DNA of 43,070 nt, taken from positions 1 to 43,070 of the forward strand of contig QIAU01000192.1 in assembly GCA_003225055.1 (NCBI GenBank). The letters are read 5' to 3'. A program made the position numbers and the translations under genes. The notes under the pieces were generated by a model, which was not told the DNA's origin, did not search any database, and worked only from the letters and a program-made list of their open reading frames with translations. Below are positions 1 to 9,309 of this stretch, piece by piece. Source of the stretch: Acidobacteriota bacterium (GTDB lineage: Bacteria; Acidobacteriota; Terriglobia; Terriglobales; Acidobacteriaceae). Every line of letters begins with the position of its first letter. Position 1 is the first letter of the stretch.

Positions 1-2131
1 TATTGTTTCCGGTTTGCAACTGAATGGGAATCACCGTGCTGGCGGGCGACTGAAAGGAGCTTCCATTCAAAGATAGATTGAAGCTTGTCCCGCCCTTGAC
101 ACTCACAAAGAAGGAGCGCGTTCCACTCGTCAGGTAGTCAACTTCTACTTGATAGGTTCCCTTGGCAGGAACGTTCACCTTAGTGAAGGTTACCGTTCCG
201 TTACTTCCTCCGCCGATATTCCCCGCTTTCGATGCACCGGAACAAAGTCCGCAATAGACGGCACTCGCTGAACCTCCCAGCACAGCATTTTCAGCCTCGT
301 AGGTGATTGAGGTCGGTGGAGGAGCAGACCCATTCCCCCCGATCACGATGCGGTCGAGGTCGGGCGGGTAGCTGGTGGGATTTCCAAATTGAATGCGGTT
401 GGAACCGGCAAGTAATTTGATGGGCACCTTTGTGGTGGCATGCAGGTTGAAGCTGCCGCCGCCGACATTTACCGTGACGAGAGGACCACCGTTAATGCTG
501 AAGAGCAATGCCCGTGGTCCGAGCGTCAGATAGTCAATCTGCATTTCATAGATTCCCGTCCGTGGCGCGCTGACGTTGTTGAATGTAAGAGTGTTGCTGG
601 CCCCGAGGCCCAGGTAGCCCACTTTAGCTCCGCCCGAACATGCCGCGCAGCTGGATATTGTGGCTGTGCCGCCAAGTGAAGCTGCTTCCGCTTCATAGCT
701 CTGCGACGGTTCGGTCGGAACCTGTCCGGCTGCTTTGACTTTCAGCAGTCGCACTCCATGGCCAGGGATGAGAGCCCTGAACCCCTGCCGAACATATCCC
801 AGATCGGCATGGTTCCACAGGTCGCGAACCTCGAGCGCGGTAGCGAAACCGAGGGTCTTCCACGCAAGGATGACGGGCGAAGCGAACGCGTTCATGTTGA
901 AGAGGGCTACGTAATGGATTCCGTTCCCAACCTTGGCTGCCCAGACTGGCGTGTCGCCGCCTAGGACCTGCGTGGCGGGGCGCCCTGACTGGTCTACCGC
1001 TATTACCTCATCGTTCGAAAGAAGCCGCTTTCCAACTGGGTCCAGACGGGTCAAATCACTGCCGAGATAAAGGGGAGCATTGGCCATAGCCCACAATGTC
1101 ATGGCTGACTCTTGTTCCTGTTCACTCAGGCCGCCCAAAGGTCCAGAGCCAACCTCTAGCGTATCCAAATCGTTCCAGCCCATCCTGGGGCCAGCCGCGT
1201 GTTCCCAACCCACCAAATCGTAAAAACGCAGCGCGACTCTCGGCCAGTCGGTAACAGTGCCGCATCCGCCCTCGCACTCGATATCGCCGTCGGTCCGGCG
1301 CGCATTCGCGAACTCCTGCCATGTGTTGAGATAGTCTTCATCGAGAGCCCAGGAAATAGTGAGCCAAATAGGCCGCCCGCTCTGCGCAATGGCTTGAGAC
1401 CAGGCCTGAACGTCCGAGAGATTGTTGATGTTCAGGTTGTCATTGAAAGATCCAGGCGTGACGCCGTCAAGCTTGATAAAGTCGATTCCCCAGGAAGCAA
1501 ACAGGTCGACCACGGAACTGACGTATTCTTGGGCTCCCGGCTTAGTGAAATCGATCTTGTTGTGATATGGGGGATTTTGCCCCGAACTGAAGGCGTTACC
1601 GGGCGCGTACGGTACGACGAGAATGTCCTGTATGTGATAAGGGGTGCCCAGTATTGGATAATTTGCCGTTACCGCCGGCAATTCCACGCCGGGAATCCAG
1701 TAAATTCCGGCCTTTTGCCCCTGGGCGTGGATATGGGCCACAAGTGCTTGAATGTCAGGGAAGGTTGTGGAATTGGGAATTGGGCGTCCGTAGCCGTCGA
1801 AACTGCCTTGCCAACCCGAATCTATGTTGATGTAGTTGAATCCGTGAGACTGGAGCCCTGAGGCAAGCAGCGCATCCGATTGAGCTGTGATGTTCGCTTG
1901 CGTAAGAAAATTGCTGGCAATGGTTTGTTGACTGAAGCTGCTCCAGCCCAGGTATGGCTTCTGACCCACACCGTTGACCTGCGCAAAGGGGCACAGGGTT
2001 GTTCCCAAGAGCTCACACAGCAAGAAAACCCCAAGAGCTGGGGACAAGTGTTTCCGGGTCCGAAATAAATTATATGCAAGCCGCTGGTTGACGTTTTCGT
2101 ACTTCCCAGGATGAAGCGTTGCTGTTCGCAT
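1..2131 (-). CDS. Secreted GH27 alpha-galactosidase-like enzyme with two CBM35-like modules (3' end outside window)
   Basis: The frame is open from the left edge to an ATG at 2131-2129, with GAGG about 9 nt upstream. The visible 710 residues begin with a basic stretch and a hydrophobic signal segment (about residues 29-50). A GH27 barrel follows (about 55-370): the substrate-pocket GW near 62-63, then 'DFIKLDG', whose Asp222 fits the nucleophile, and 'RTDGDIE', whose Asp283 fits the acid/base. An all-beta C-domain runs to about 465. Two tandem modules follow (about 478-600 and from about 610), each starting Y-E-A-E and containing paired cysteines and a 'Y..(I/V)DYLT' strand, like CBM35/CBM6-type carbohydrate-binding modules. 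The expected role is removal of terminal alpha-galactose outside the cytoplasm. It has its own promoter. Beta-L-arabinopyranosidase activity, also known in GH27, is possible. Confidence 0.88.
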   Translation of the reverse strand, partial: MRTATLHPGKYENVNQRLAYNLFRTRKHLSPALGVFLLCELLGTTLCPFAQVNGVGQKPYLGWSSFSQQTIASNFLTQANITAQSDALLASGLQSHGFNYINIDSGWQGSFDGYGRPIPNSTTFPDIQALVAHIHAQGQKAGIYWIPGVELPAVTANYPILGTPYHIQDILVVPYAPGNAFSSGQNPPYHNKIDFTKPGAQEYVSSVVDLFASWGIDFIKLDGVTPGSFNDNLNINNLSDVQAWSQAIAQSGRPIWLTISWALDEDYLNTWQEFANARRTDGDIECEGGCGTVTDWPRVALRFYDLVGWEHAAGPRMGWNDLDTLEVGSGPLGGLSEQEQESAMTLWAMANAPLYLGSDLTRLDPVGKRLLSNDEVIAVDQSGRPATQVLGGDTPVWAAKVGNGIHYVALFNMNAFASPVILAWKTLGFATALEVRDLWNHADLGYVRQGFRALIPGHGVRLLKVKAAGQVPTEPSQSYEAEAASLGGTATISSCAACSGGAKVGYLGLGASNTLTFNNVSAPRTGIYEMQIDYLTLGPRALLFSINGGPLVTVNVGGGSFNLHATTKVPIKLLAGSNRIQFGNPTSYPPDLDRIVIGGNGSAPPPTSITYEAENAVLGGSASAVYCGLCSGASKAGNIGGGSNGTVTFTKVNVPAKGTYQVEVDYLTSGTRSFFVSVKGGTSFNLSLNGSSFQSPASTVIPIQLQTGNN

Positions 2132-2160
2132 GCGATTACCTCACGCGCGCCGACGCTTGT

Positions 2161-2172
2161 GATTCATGAATC
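2161..2172. promoter_or_regulatory. Perfect 12-bp palindrome at the predicted transcription start
   Basis: GATTCATGAATC equals its own reverse complement. It starts 10 bp downstream of the -10 box of the GH27 promoter, a position typical of repressor operators (LacI-, GntR- or IclR-type). The bound regulator is unknown. The rest of the 2132-2527 gap shows no convincing gene. Confidence 0.4.
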
Positions 2173-2181
2173 GCAAAGGTA

Positions 2182-2209
2182 TTTATACGTCTTTGCGCTT
2201 AGTTGTCAA
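2182..2209 (-). promoter_or_regulatory. Sigma-70-type promoter of the GH27 gene
   Basis: Read on the minus strand, a perfect -35 TTGACA (2209-2204) is followed after 16 bp by TATAAA (2187-2182). The start codon is about 50 nt downstream of the -10. Just upstream of the -35 the minus strand carries two AATTTCAA blocks 19 bp apart, start to start, which could be activator half-sites. Confidence 0.6.
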
Positions 2210-2527
2210 CCGCCCTTGAAATTAGCTGTCGTCTTTGAAATTTGCGGTTGTCGCAGGTCGAACTCCCGTTGGGGAGTTCACGCATTCAGGGCGTGAGCTG
2301 TTGTCAGGCCGAGCAGGTTTCGCTTCTGCAATGCCCCACTCGCGCTCACCGTCATGAGCTTTGTGACAGAAGCAAACGAGTATATGCGCTGTTGGTTTGC
2401 TGCCAGGTGTCGTTCCGACTTTCCCCGCCGAAGAGTTTGCAGCCGTCCGGTTCAGCTGCTCTGGGTCCTGATATCAGCTCAGCTCACGACCCGAACAGCG
2501 CACCGGGAAGCGTTTGCTGTGCCTAGC

Positions 2528-4309
2528 TCAGCGGGGTGGAACTACGGGCAAAATAAGTGCCGAGGGATGCTCCGCGTCGTGATACACGGCGTTTGTTGCC
2601 GAGATAAATCTTTGCGCTGACGCTAGATCCTCTCCGGTATTAAGATTTCGGTCGAAACGAGGGAAGTTGCTACTGGAGACCTCCAGTCGCAAGGCATGTC
2701 CTTTGCGGAACACGGTGCTGGTAGACCACAAGTCGATCGTAAACTTGTAAACCTGCCCAGGATTCATCAATGTCGCTTTCTCCCGGGACCCCCGATAGCG
2801 GGCGCGAACAATTCCTTCCGTTAGGTTCTGCGCAAATCCATCCGGCGCGACATCGACGAGCTTAGCTGCAAAGTCAGTGTCCACGGCAGAAGACTTGGCA
2901 AACAGTTCGAAGATTACCGGCCCGGTAATTTCCGTATCCTGCACGAACGCTGGAGTGGAATAGACCAATACATCGTCGCGGGTCTCCACTTTCCGCTGAT
3001 CTCTCGGGCCTGGAGGGAGGTGCGCGCTGTCGCAGCACAAGGGGCCGCCAACCGTTGGCACGGGATTTGAGGGGTCATAAACATAATGATCGAAAGGTTC
3101 CGATTGTGGTGGGACAGGGGAAAGAGTGCCACTGCCTCCTAATGAGTTTGCAGTGCCCTTCGAATGCAGAAAATATTTCGTGCTTCGGGCGCGTGCTAAT
3201 GGCCAGTCATCCTCTTCGCGCCATTGGTTGGCTCCCATGACGAAGATCTTTACCGCCTTGCTGGCAAAATTATTTTGAACTCCCTTGAAAAGATAGTCAT
3301 ACCAGCGCAAGGTTACGTCGTCTTCGTCATACTCGGCGGCTGCCGTGCCGAAGTCGACATCGCCAATCTTCTGGCCGCTGCCCGCGTGTCCGCCGATGAC
3401 CACCAATAGATGTTGTCCATGGCGGGCAGCCTCACTGCCGCCATGTGCTTTAATTCCTGTGTAGTTCCGTAGCGACCCTCCCTGAAAGATGTCATACCAA
3501 GCCGCGACAGTGAGTGCCGGGACTGTTATTTCGCCGTAGCGCTCTTCAATGGAAATGCTCTTCCAGTACTCATCATAAGATGGGTGCGCTAACCAATCCA
3601 GATAGTAGGCGGCCAGCGAATCGGTTGTTGACGGGATACCCGAACTGTCAGGGGAATTGAACAGAGGATAGCTGCTAAGCGGAAGCTTCCACTCGCTTAG
3701 GAGCGCATTCGTCTTCTTCATGACCGCACGGTTGAGGGTGTCCTGTGCCAGACCCGAAGTCCACGATTGATTGAACCATTGCTCGAAGGCGCCGCCTTGG
3801 TACGTCCAATTCTCGTGGTAGTTGCTCGCGGTCACGACCGGGCAGATTCCAGCAAGGTGTGGCGGATGGGCAATGGCGGTCAGCATCTGGGTTGCACCGA
3901 CATAAGATCCACCCCACATCCCCACCTTGCCATTTGAATAGGGTAGTGCTGCAGCCCACTCGACCGTGTCGTAGCCGTCATTAGATTCGTTCTTGAATGT
4001 GTACCATTCGCCTTCCGAAGTGAAACGGCCGCGCACATCCTGGACAACGACAATGTACCCTTGCGATGCGGCTTTCAGCCCAAATGCCGTTCCCCCATTC
4101 TTGTTGTACGGGGTGCGTTGTAGCAGCACAGGAAATCTCCCCGCCGCTTGGGGACGGTAAATGTCGGCGCGCAGAATAACTCCATCACGCATCTTGACCG
4201 GCACGCCTCGTTGCAGCGCAACGGGGTAGGTTTCGGCGGCGCGGAGCAATGCCGCGGCCAAAATGAGGCTAATCATGACTGCGCACAACAAGAATTTCTT
4301 GATTTCCAC
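2528..4309 (-). CDS. CocE/NonD family secreted hydrolase (peptidase S15 fold)
   Basis: This 593-residue protein starts at a GTG (4309) preceded by GAGAGGA about 8 nt upstream. A signal peptide covers about residues 1-25. The alpha/beta-hydrolase S15 core follows, with 'RDGVILRADIYRP' near 41-53 and the nucleophile elbow 'GGSYVG' with Ser135. 'DDVTLRWYDYLFKG' marks the cap/core boundary, and a C-terminal jelly-roll (X-Pro dipeptidyl-peptidase C-domain type) begins at 'FELFAKSSAVDTDFAAKLVDV'-like strands. The family includes X-Pro peptidases, cocaine esterase and acyl/glutaryl hydrolases, so the substrate cannot be read from sequence. It lies between polysaccharide-degrading genes, and removal of acyl or peptide decorations is possible. 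The gene is isolated, with 396 bp before the next same-strand gene. Confidence 0.85.
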   Translation of the reverse strand: MEIKKFLLCAVMISLILAAALLRAAETYPVALQRGVPVKMRDGVILRADIYRPQAAGRFPVLLQRTPYNKNGGTAFGLKAASQGYIVVVQDVRGRFTSEGEWYTFKNESNDGYDTVEWAAALPYSNGKVGMWGGSYVGATQMLTAIAHPPHLAGICPVVTASNYHENWTYQGGAFEQWFNQSWTSGLAQDTLNRAVMKKTNALLSEWKLPLSSYPLFNSPDSSGIPSTTDSLAAYYLDWLAHPSYDEYWKSISIEERYGEITVPALTVAAWYDIFQGGSLRNYTGIKAHGGSEAARHGQHLLVVIGGHAGSGQKIGDVDFGTAAAEYDEDDVTLRWYDYLFKGVQNNFASKAVKIFVMGANQWREEDDWPLARARSTKYFLHSKGTANSLGGSGTLSPVPPQSEPFDHYVYDPSNPVPTVGGPLCCDSAHLPPGPRDQRKVETRDDVLVYSTPAFVQDTEITGPVIFELFAKSSAVDTDFAAKLVDVAPDGFAQNLTEGIVRARYRGSREKATLMNPGQVYKFTIDLWSTSTVFRKGHALRLEVSSSNFPRFDRNLNTGEDLASAQRFISATNAVYHDAEHPSALILPVVPPR

Positions 4310-4911
4310 TATGCAGGTCCTCTCTATAATGCTTGCGAAAACATAAAACTCTTAACGTAATGCATAACCGGTTTCTTTCTCCGAAGAAGCGCAACGGTGG
4401 GCGCCTACTTCGCGGTCAAAATCCACCAGCCGTCGCATTTTAATCGATAAAGTAGAGGTTGACGCACACACCCCGCCGGCGATCAAGATAGGCGGAATCG
4501 TTGGCAACCGCTACCAATTGCTTCAATAACGGTTTGGGCTGGGTGAGTCTGTCATTGTCTGGTCCGCATTCGCTGGTGGAGGAGAAATGCTTGGGAAGAT
4601 AGTTGAGCCCTTACTCCCGGCGGGTCCGATCACCGGCGCACGCTGGTGCAACCATTGGGCTGATCTCGCCAAATTCCAAGTGTCCAGCGCATCAGTAACC
4701 ATAAAAAAGCTGAGCAATTCCCGGCTGAGAGGGCCGCAAAAAGAATTCCAACTCGTGCCAGCGAACGGAAATTGTTTTGGTCCTGCTGCCGTGCGGGTGG
4801 TGTTATCGTGCCCCGCACCGGCGCTGATGGCGAGCCATGCCCATCCATTTTCGGGGTAGCCATGCTTCACAACGGGAGGGGCGCAAAGTTGATTACCAAC
4901 AAGGGGCAATC
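4310..4911. other. 602-bp divergent intergenic region
   Basis: This lies between the divergent S15 hydrolase and GH29 genes and should hold both promoters. I see no strong -35/-10 pair; an ATTATAG block at 4325-4331 (read on the minus strand) is a weak -10 candidate for the hydrolase. Short open frames here (4587-4859 plus, 4523-4909 minus) have no recognisable domain, signal peptide or good ribosome-binding site. Confidence 0.4.
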
Positions 4912-6372
4912 ATGAAACAATTGATCGTAGTTTTTCTCTTGCTCGGCAGTCTCAGTGCTCAAAAGTACGAGCCGACTTGGGATTCTCTCGACCAGCGGCC
5001 CACGCCTGAATGGTTCAGGGATGCCAAATTTGGCATCTTCATTCATTGGGGGACGTACTCGGTGCCGGCTTATGCTCCGGTGCTGCCGGGAAAGCTGGCC
5101 TACGCTGAGTGGTACTGGAATGCGATGACGCACGGGAAGGACGATCCCCAGGCGGATGATCTTCAAAAGGGCACGTGGGCTTTTCATCAGAAGGTTTATG
5201 GAGCCGAATTTCCCTATCAGAATTTTGCGCCACAGTTCCGAGCCGAGCTCTTCGATCCCGACCACTGGGCGGATGTATTCGCCCGGTCGGGCGCCAAGTA
5301 TGTGGTGTTGACGTCAAAACACCACGAGGGCTTTGCGCTTTGGCCCAGCAAGGAAGCCTCGGCGACGTGGGGCCGACCTTGGAATGCCGTCGAAATCGGA
5401 CCGAAACGCGACTTGCTCGGCGATCTGACTGATTCCGTGCGCCGCAAGGGCGTGCGCATGGGCTTCTATTATTCACTTTATGAGTGGTACAACCCGCTCT
5501 GGCTATACGACAAGCTGCGCTATGTCCGCGACCAGATGTCTCCCCAGTTCAAGGACCTGGTCTCGCACTACAAACCGTCGATCATCTTCGCTGACGGCGA
5601 GTGGGAATTGGCTTCGGCCGAATGGCACAGCCCGGAGCTTCTCGCCTGGCTGTTCAATGAATCCCCGGTGAAAGATGAGGTGGTGATCAATGACCGTTGG
5701 GGTTCCGATACACGCCACAAGCACGGCGGATATTGGACTACGGAATACACCGCAGGCATGAGCGGCATCGACCATCCCTGGGAAGAAAACCGGGGCATGG
5801 GTGTTAGTTACGGCTACAACCGTGCAGAAGGGCTGAATGTTTACCACACCGCGCGCGAACTAGTCCTCATTTTGGTGGATACGGTAAGCCGGGGAGGCAA
5901 CCTCCTGCTCGATATTGGCCCTAAAGCGGATGGCACCATACCGGTGATTATGGAGGAGCGGCTTACGGAAATTGGAGACTGGCTGAAGATCAACGGGGAA
6001 GCCATCTATGGCACCAAGCCATGGAAGGCTACGCGGCAGTGGAGCGCTGGAGAAGTTCCAAAAGTCGAATACAACAAGGAATTCTCGTCAGCGTATGACG
6101 TCACCAGGCTGATTGACAAGTCTCAGTTGGGGAAGGCGCATATAGAAGCGTTTTTTACGGCAAAGGAAAACAATGTGTACGCGATTTTGCCGCAGTGGTC
6201 GGGCCACACCTTCCTGCTCAAAGACCTGAATCAAGTCAAATCAGTTCACCTACTTGGGTCGGACGCGCCGCTGAAATTCAAGGTCTCAAAAGCCGGCGTC
6301 TTGGTTGACCTGCCTGAGCTTCCCGAGGCTCTGCGGCAACAGCCGGCGTGGGTGCTGAGAGTCAGTCAATAA
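4912..6372 (+). CDS. Secreted GH29 alpha-L-fucosidase
   Basis: I place the start at the ATG at 4912, after AAGGGG at 4901-4906 and directly before a signal peptide ('KQLIVVFLLLGSLSA', residues 2-16); the frame is open further upstream. The mature 470-residue enzyme shows the GH29 barrel: 'KFGIFIHWG' (39-47), 'SKHHEGFALW' with the sugar-binding His pair 137-138, 'GFYYSLYEW' (184-192), and 'IIFADGEW', whose Asp228 fits the nucleophile. A C-terminal beta-sandwich follows from about 385. Family enzymes release alpha-linked L-fucose from glycan ends with retention. Its length matches bacterial GH29. The GH95 remnant lies 97 bp downstream on the same strand. Confidence 0.93.
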   Translation: MKQLIVVFLLLGSLSAQKYEPTWDSLDQRPTPEWFRDAKFGIFIHWGTYSVPAYAPVLPGKLAYAEWYWNAMTHGKDDPQADDLQKGTWAFHQKVYGAEFPYQNFAPQFRAELFDPDHWADVFARSGAKYVVLTSKHHEGFALWPSKEASATWGRPWNAVEIGPKRDLLGDLTDSVRRKGVRMGFYYSLYEWYNPLWLYDKLRYVRDQMSPQFKDLVSHYKPSIIFADGEWELASAEWHSPELLAWLFNESPVKDEVVINDRWGSDTRHKHGGYWTTEYTAGMSGIDHPWEENRGMGVSYGYNRAEGLNVYHTARELVLILVDTVSRGGNLLLDIGPKADGTIPVIMEERLTEIGDWLKINGEAIYGTKPWKATRQWSAGEVPKVEYNKEFSSAYDVTRLIDKSQLGKAHIEAFFTAKENNVYAILPQWSGHTFLLKDLNQVKSVHLLGSDAPLKFKVSKAGVLVDLPELPEALRQQPAWVLRVSQ

Positions 6373-6469
6373 GTATGAGACGAGCATATGGCCCTAGGTC
6401 GGCGACCGATCCAAGTGGACGTAACGGAAAGGTGGACAGCAAGAAAACTGCGCCCGTAGAGCAAACGCA

Positions 6470-7394
6470 GTGAAGAGCACAATTTCCCCGGAGGAAATCT
6501 CAAGATCACAGGTAGAGAATTTGTCGGCGCAATTCCCGCACTGGCAGTCGCTGCGTCTATCGGAGCAATGTCACCAACAGTCTCTCCGCAGAGCAACTCA
6601 TGGGGGCTCTGGTACCGCCAGCCCGCGGAGCGTTGGCTGGACTCATCGCCGATAGGGAACGGGCGCCTGGGTGCAATGGTGTTTGGCGGAATCGAACATG
6701 AGCTTCTCATGCTCAATGAGAGTACCGTCTGGTCGGGGTCGCGCAACACAACCAACGTGAATCCATCGGCCCGTGAATACTTGGGCCAAATGAGGCAGTT
6801 GTTCTTCGAAGGTAAATATGCTGAAGGAAATGCCGTGTGCGCCAAGCATCTGTGCGGCAGAGAGGATTCCTTTGGGACGCATCTGCCGCTGGCGAAGCTA
6901 CGCATCGATCAGAGTTACCCGGGTGAAGGTCATGCAGCCGGTTACCAACGCTGGCTGGACCTGCCGACCGGAGTGGCGGGCGTCGAGTTTTCCTCCGCTG
7001 GCGTGCAATTTTCGAGAGAAGTATTCGCTTCGAATCCGGACCAAGTGATTGCCATCCGTCTTTCGCCATCGACGGCAACACTGCCGGAACCAGCGGGATT
7101 GCGGAGATGTTGCTGCAATCGCACGAGGAGGTGCACCTGCTTCCTGCGCTGCCGCGGGCATGGCCGAACGGTTGGGTCAGAGGACTGCGCGCTCGCGGCG
7201 GATTTGCCGTGGACTTGAATTGGAGAAACGGGGTCCTTGCCTCCGCGACAATTCGGTCCGAGCGAGGCGGAAGTTGCCAGGTGCGCTATGGGGCCAGAGC
7301 AATGGCGCTGAGTTTAAAGGCAGGCGAGACAGCTCGTTTCAATCAAAACTTGTTAAGGCTGCGTACAACCGGTTCTGGTCTACCAAACTTGTGA
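6470..7394 (+). pseudogene. GH95 alpha-L-fucosidase remnant: ends retained, middle deleted
   Basis: From 6568 one frame encodes the GH95 N-terminal domain ('WGLWYRQPAERWLDSSPIGN', 'LGAMVFGGIEHE', 'LNESTVWSG', 'FASNPDQVIAIRLS'). In another frame, from about 7065, comes the family's C-terminal part ('FAIDGNTAGTSGIAEMLLQS', 'LPALPRAWPNGWVRGLRARG'). GH95 enzymes are usually 750-800 residues; only about 170 plus 110 remain, so the catalytic barrel is gone and the junction near 7060-7065 is also frameshifted. Upstream, 'GREFVGAIPALAVAASIGA' looks like the end of a Tat signal. The GTG at 6470 reaches it only if two extra bases near 6487-6496 are ignored, in which case 'SRRNLKITG' reads through. No functional product is expected. 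Confidence 0.85.
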
Positions 7395-7487
7395 CCGAGT
7401 TTTGCAGAGTCTGACGTCGATACAGCAGCGGCTCCCTACAGCAAAACCTGGGTCGCCGCAGTGTCGTCACTCGTAGTGGAGGAACTG

Positions 7488-8873
7488 ATGTGGACAAATC
7501 GCTTTCGGTTCATTAATGGCTGCCCTCGATTTCGCCTGGCTTGCTCTTGGGTTGCAGTTGCCCTTTTCAGTTTTTCCCCTGCGTTGGCCGAAAGTTCTTT
7601 GCCTGCCGTCCTGGCCCCGACTCCTCCGATGGGATGGAACAGCTGGGACTCTTACGGTCCGACGGTGCGTGAAGAGGAGGTCAAGGCGAACGCTGACTTC
7701 ATGGCAAAGAATCTCGCCAAGTACGGCTGGCAGTACGTCATTGTTGATATCGAGTGGTATCAGCCAAATGCGAAAGCCCACGGCTACATTCCCCGCGGTG
7801 CTGTCACAATGGACGAAAACGGACGGTTCGTTCCATCGCCGAACCGTTTTCCCTCCGCGAGCGACGGAGCTGGTTTCAAGACGCTTGCCAATTACGTTCA
7901 CAGCAAAGGACTGAAGTTCGGGTTCCATATCATGCGGGGCATACCGCGCGAGGCGGTCGACAAGAATCTCCCTATCAAAGGAAGCTCCGTCCGTGCTGCG
8001 GACGTGGCCGACAAAGTCAACGTGTGCCAGTGGCCTGGAATGGAAGACACCTATGGCGTAGACATGTCAAAGCCAGGCGCTCAGGCCTATTACGATTCCA
8101 TTGCGGAACTGTATGCGTCGTGGGGCGCCGACTACATCAAAGCCGACGATTTCAGCACGCCCGCGCGCGTCTCCGAAATCCTCGCCCTGCATGAAGCTCT
8201 CAAGAAGACAGGCCGGCTAATTGTGCTGAGCCTTTCTCCCGGCCCATTCACGCAGCTCTACGCAGATTTTCTGCAAATGAACGCACAGATGTGGCGCATC
8301 TCCGGGGATTTTTGGGACCAGTGGGACGCGCTGAAGCGGCAGTTTGAGATCGCGCACTCCTGGGAAACGTATGTCGGCCGCAGCAGTTGGCCGGATGCCG
8401 ACATGTTGCCGCTGGGACACATTGGCATTCGCGCCGAGCGCGGTGATGACCGTCCCAGCACCTTCACGCATGACGAGCAGCACACTCTGATGACGTTGTG
8501 GTCAATGTTCCGCTCGCCGCTGATGTTCGGCGGCGACTTGCCAACCAGTGACGCATTCACCATCTCATTAATTACCAACCCGGAAGTTCTGCAGGTGAAC
8601 CAGCACAGCAGCGGAGGCCACCAGTCGTACCGCCAAGGTGACATTGTCGCATGGACCGCAGATGCTCCCGGCGCAAGGAGACGGTACATTGCGGTATTCA
8701 ATGTCTCGAATACCGCGCGCGACATCAATCTTGCTTGGCGCGACGTGGGCGTTCAAGCGCAACGGGTTGCCGTGCGCGACCTTTGGGCGCGCAAAGACAT
8801 GGGTGTGCAGCCGAACGTAAAAGTTTCCCTCGCGCCACATGCATGTGTCCTTTATAGGGTGGTACCGCAGTGA
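7488..8873 (+). CDS. Secreted GH27 alpha-galactosidase
   Basis: The ATG at 7488 follows GGAGGA (7478-7483) and precedes a signal peptide (residues 1-34, ending 'SPALA'); a GTG at 7461 is less likely. The 461-residue enzyme has 'TPPMGWNSWDSYG' (45-57), the GH27 opening, then 'YVIVDIEWY' (83-91), 'GADYIKADDF' with Asp220 as predicted nucleophile, and 'WRISGDFWD' with Asp274 as predicted acid/base. A C-terminal beta-domain follows from about 380. Predicted role: hydrolysis of terminal alpha-D-galactosides released from the same polymer that the fucosidases attack. It has no binding modules, unlike the enzyme at 1-2131. The gene stands between the GH95 remnant and an IS scrap, 93 bp after the former. 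Confidence 0.92.
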   Translation: MWTNRFRFINGCPRFRLACSWVAVALFSFSPALAESSLPAVLAPTPPMGWNSWDSYGPTVREEEVKANADFMAKNLAKYGWQYVIVDIEWYQPNAKAHGYIPRGAVTMDENGRFVPSPNRFPSASDGAGFKTLANYVHSKGLKFGFHIMRGIPREAVDKNLPIKGSSVRAADVADKVNVCQWPGMEDTYGVDMSKPGAQAYYDSIAELYASWGADYIKADDFSTPARVSEILALHEALKKTGRLIVLSLSPGPFTQLYADFLQMNAQMWRISGDFWDQWDALKRQFEIAHSWETYVGRSSWPDADMLPLGHIGIRAERGDDRPSTFTHDEQHTLMTLWSMFRSPLMFGGDLPTSDAFTISLITNPEVLQVNQHSSGGHQSYRQGDIVAWTADAPGARRRYIAVFNVSNTARDINLAWRDVGVQAQRVAVRDLWARKDMGVQPNVKVSLAPHACVLYRVVPQ

Positions 8874-8987
8874 GCCTGGAGGGGGGAAGGGGAGATTCAT
8901 GACGAGGAGAAAGTGCACCCCTGTATCTGCTCTTCGCATTTTGTGTCTTGGGCTCCTGTTGGTTAAGCACCTCAAGGGCGTTTCCTC

Positions 8988-9268
8988 ATGCCCGACCACG
9001 TACACGTGCTGGTAGAAGGGCTGAAAGCGCTGGTCGATGGCTGGTGAAAGTGAATGCCCGCGGCACATCGCAACAATGCCCGTGTGGTCGAGCTGTGCCC
9101 AAGCAGTTGTGGGACAGGAAGCACCATTGTTCGGCTTGCGGTTTCAAGACCATCCGCGACCACGCCTCGGCATTGGAGATTTTAAGGCGCGGACTGCGCC
9201 TAAGGACCGAAACGCCTGCGCTAGCTGGCGTGGCCCTTGAAGCCCCTAGCTTTAGCTATGGGGCGTAA
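8988..9268 (+). mobile_element. IS200/IS605-family remnant (TnpA fragment joined to TnpB C-terminus)
   Basis: From 8988 one frame reads MPDHVHVLVEGLK and stops at a TGA about 20 codons on; this is the HUH motif of Y1 (TnpA or REP-associated) transposases. Only 3 nt later a second frame reads the TnpB tail: 'TSQQCPCG', 'LWDRKHHCSACG', 'RDHASALEILRRGL', ending at TAA 9266-9268. These are the zinc ribbon and the last RuvC Asp region of TnpB. One ribbon pair is CPC rather than the usual CxxC. Most of both genes is missing, so the element cannot move by itself. Confidence 0.8.
9242..9264 (+). repeat. Imperfect hairpin at the right end of the IS200/IS605 remnant
   Basis: GCCCC-TAGC, loop TTTA, GCTA-T-GGGGC: a 9-bp stem with one bulged T. 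Bulged subterminal hairpins like this are what Y1 transposases bind at element ends. The hairpin overlaps the tnpB stop region, where omega RNAs of TnpB end. Confidence 0.6.
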
Positions 9269-9309
9269 GTCACAGGTTGCACATCCGCCGCCTTTTCTCT
9301 AGTCTAAGT

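Noticed and set aside
4523-4909. Minus-strand 128-codon frame and the overlapping plus frame 4587-4859
   Set aside because: No recognisable motif, no good start signals, and composition typical of non-coding GC-rich DNA.
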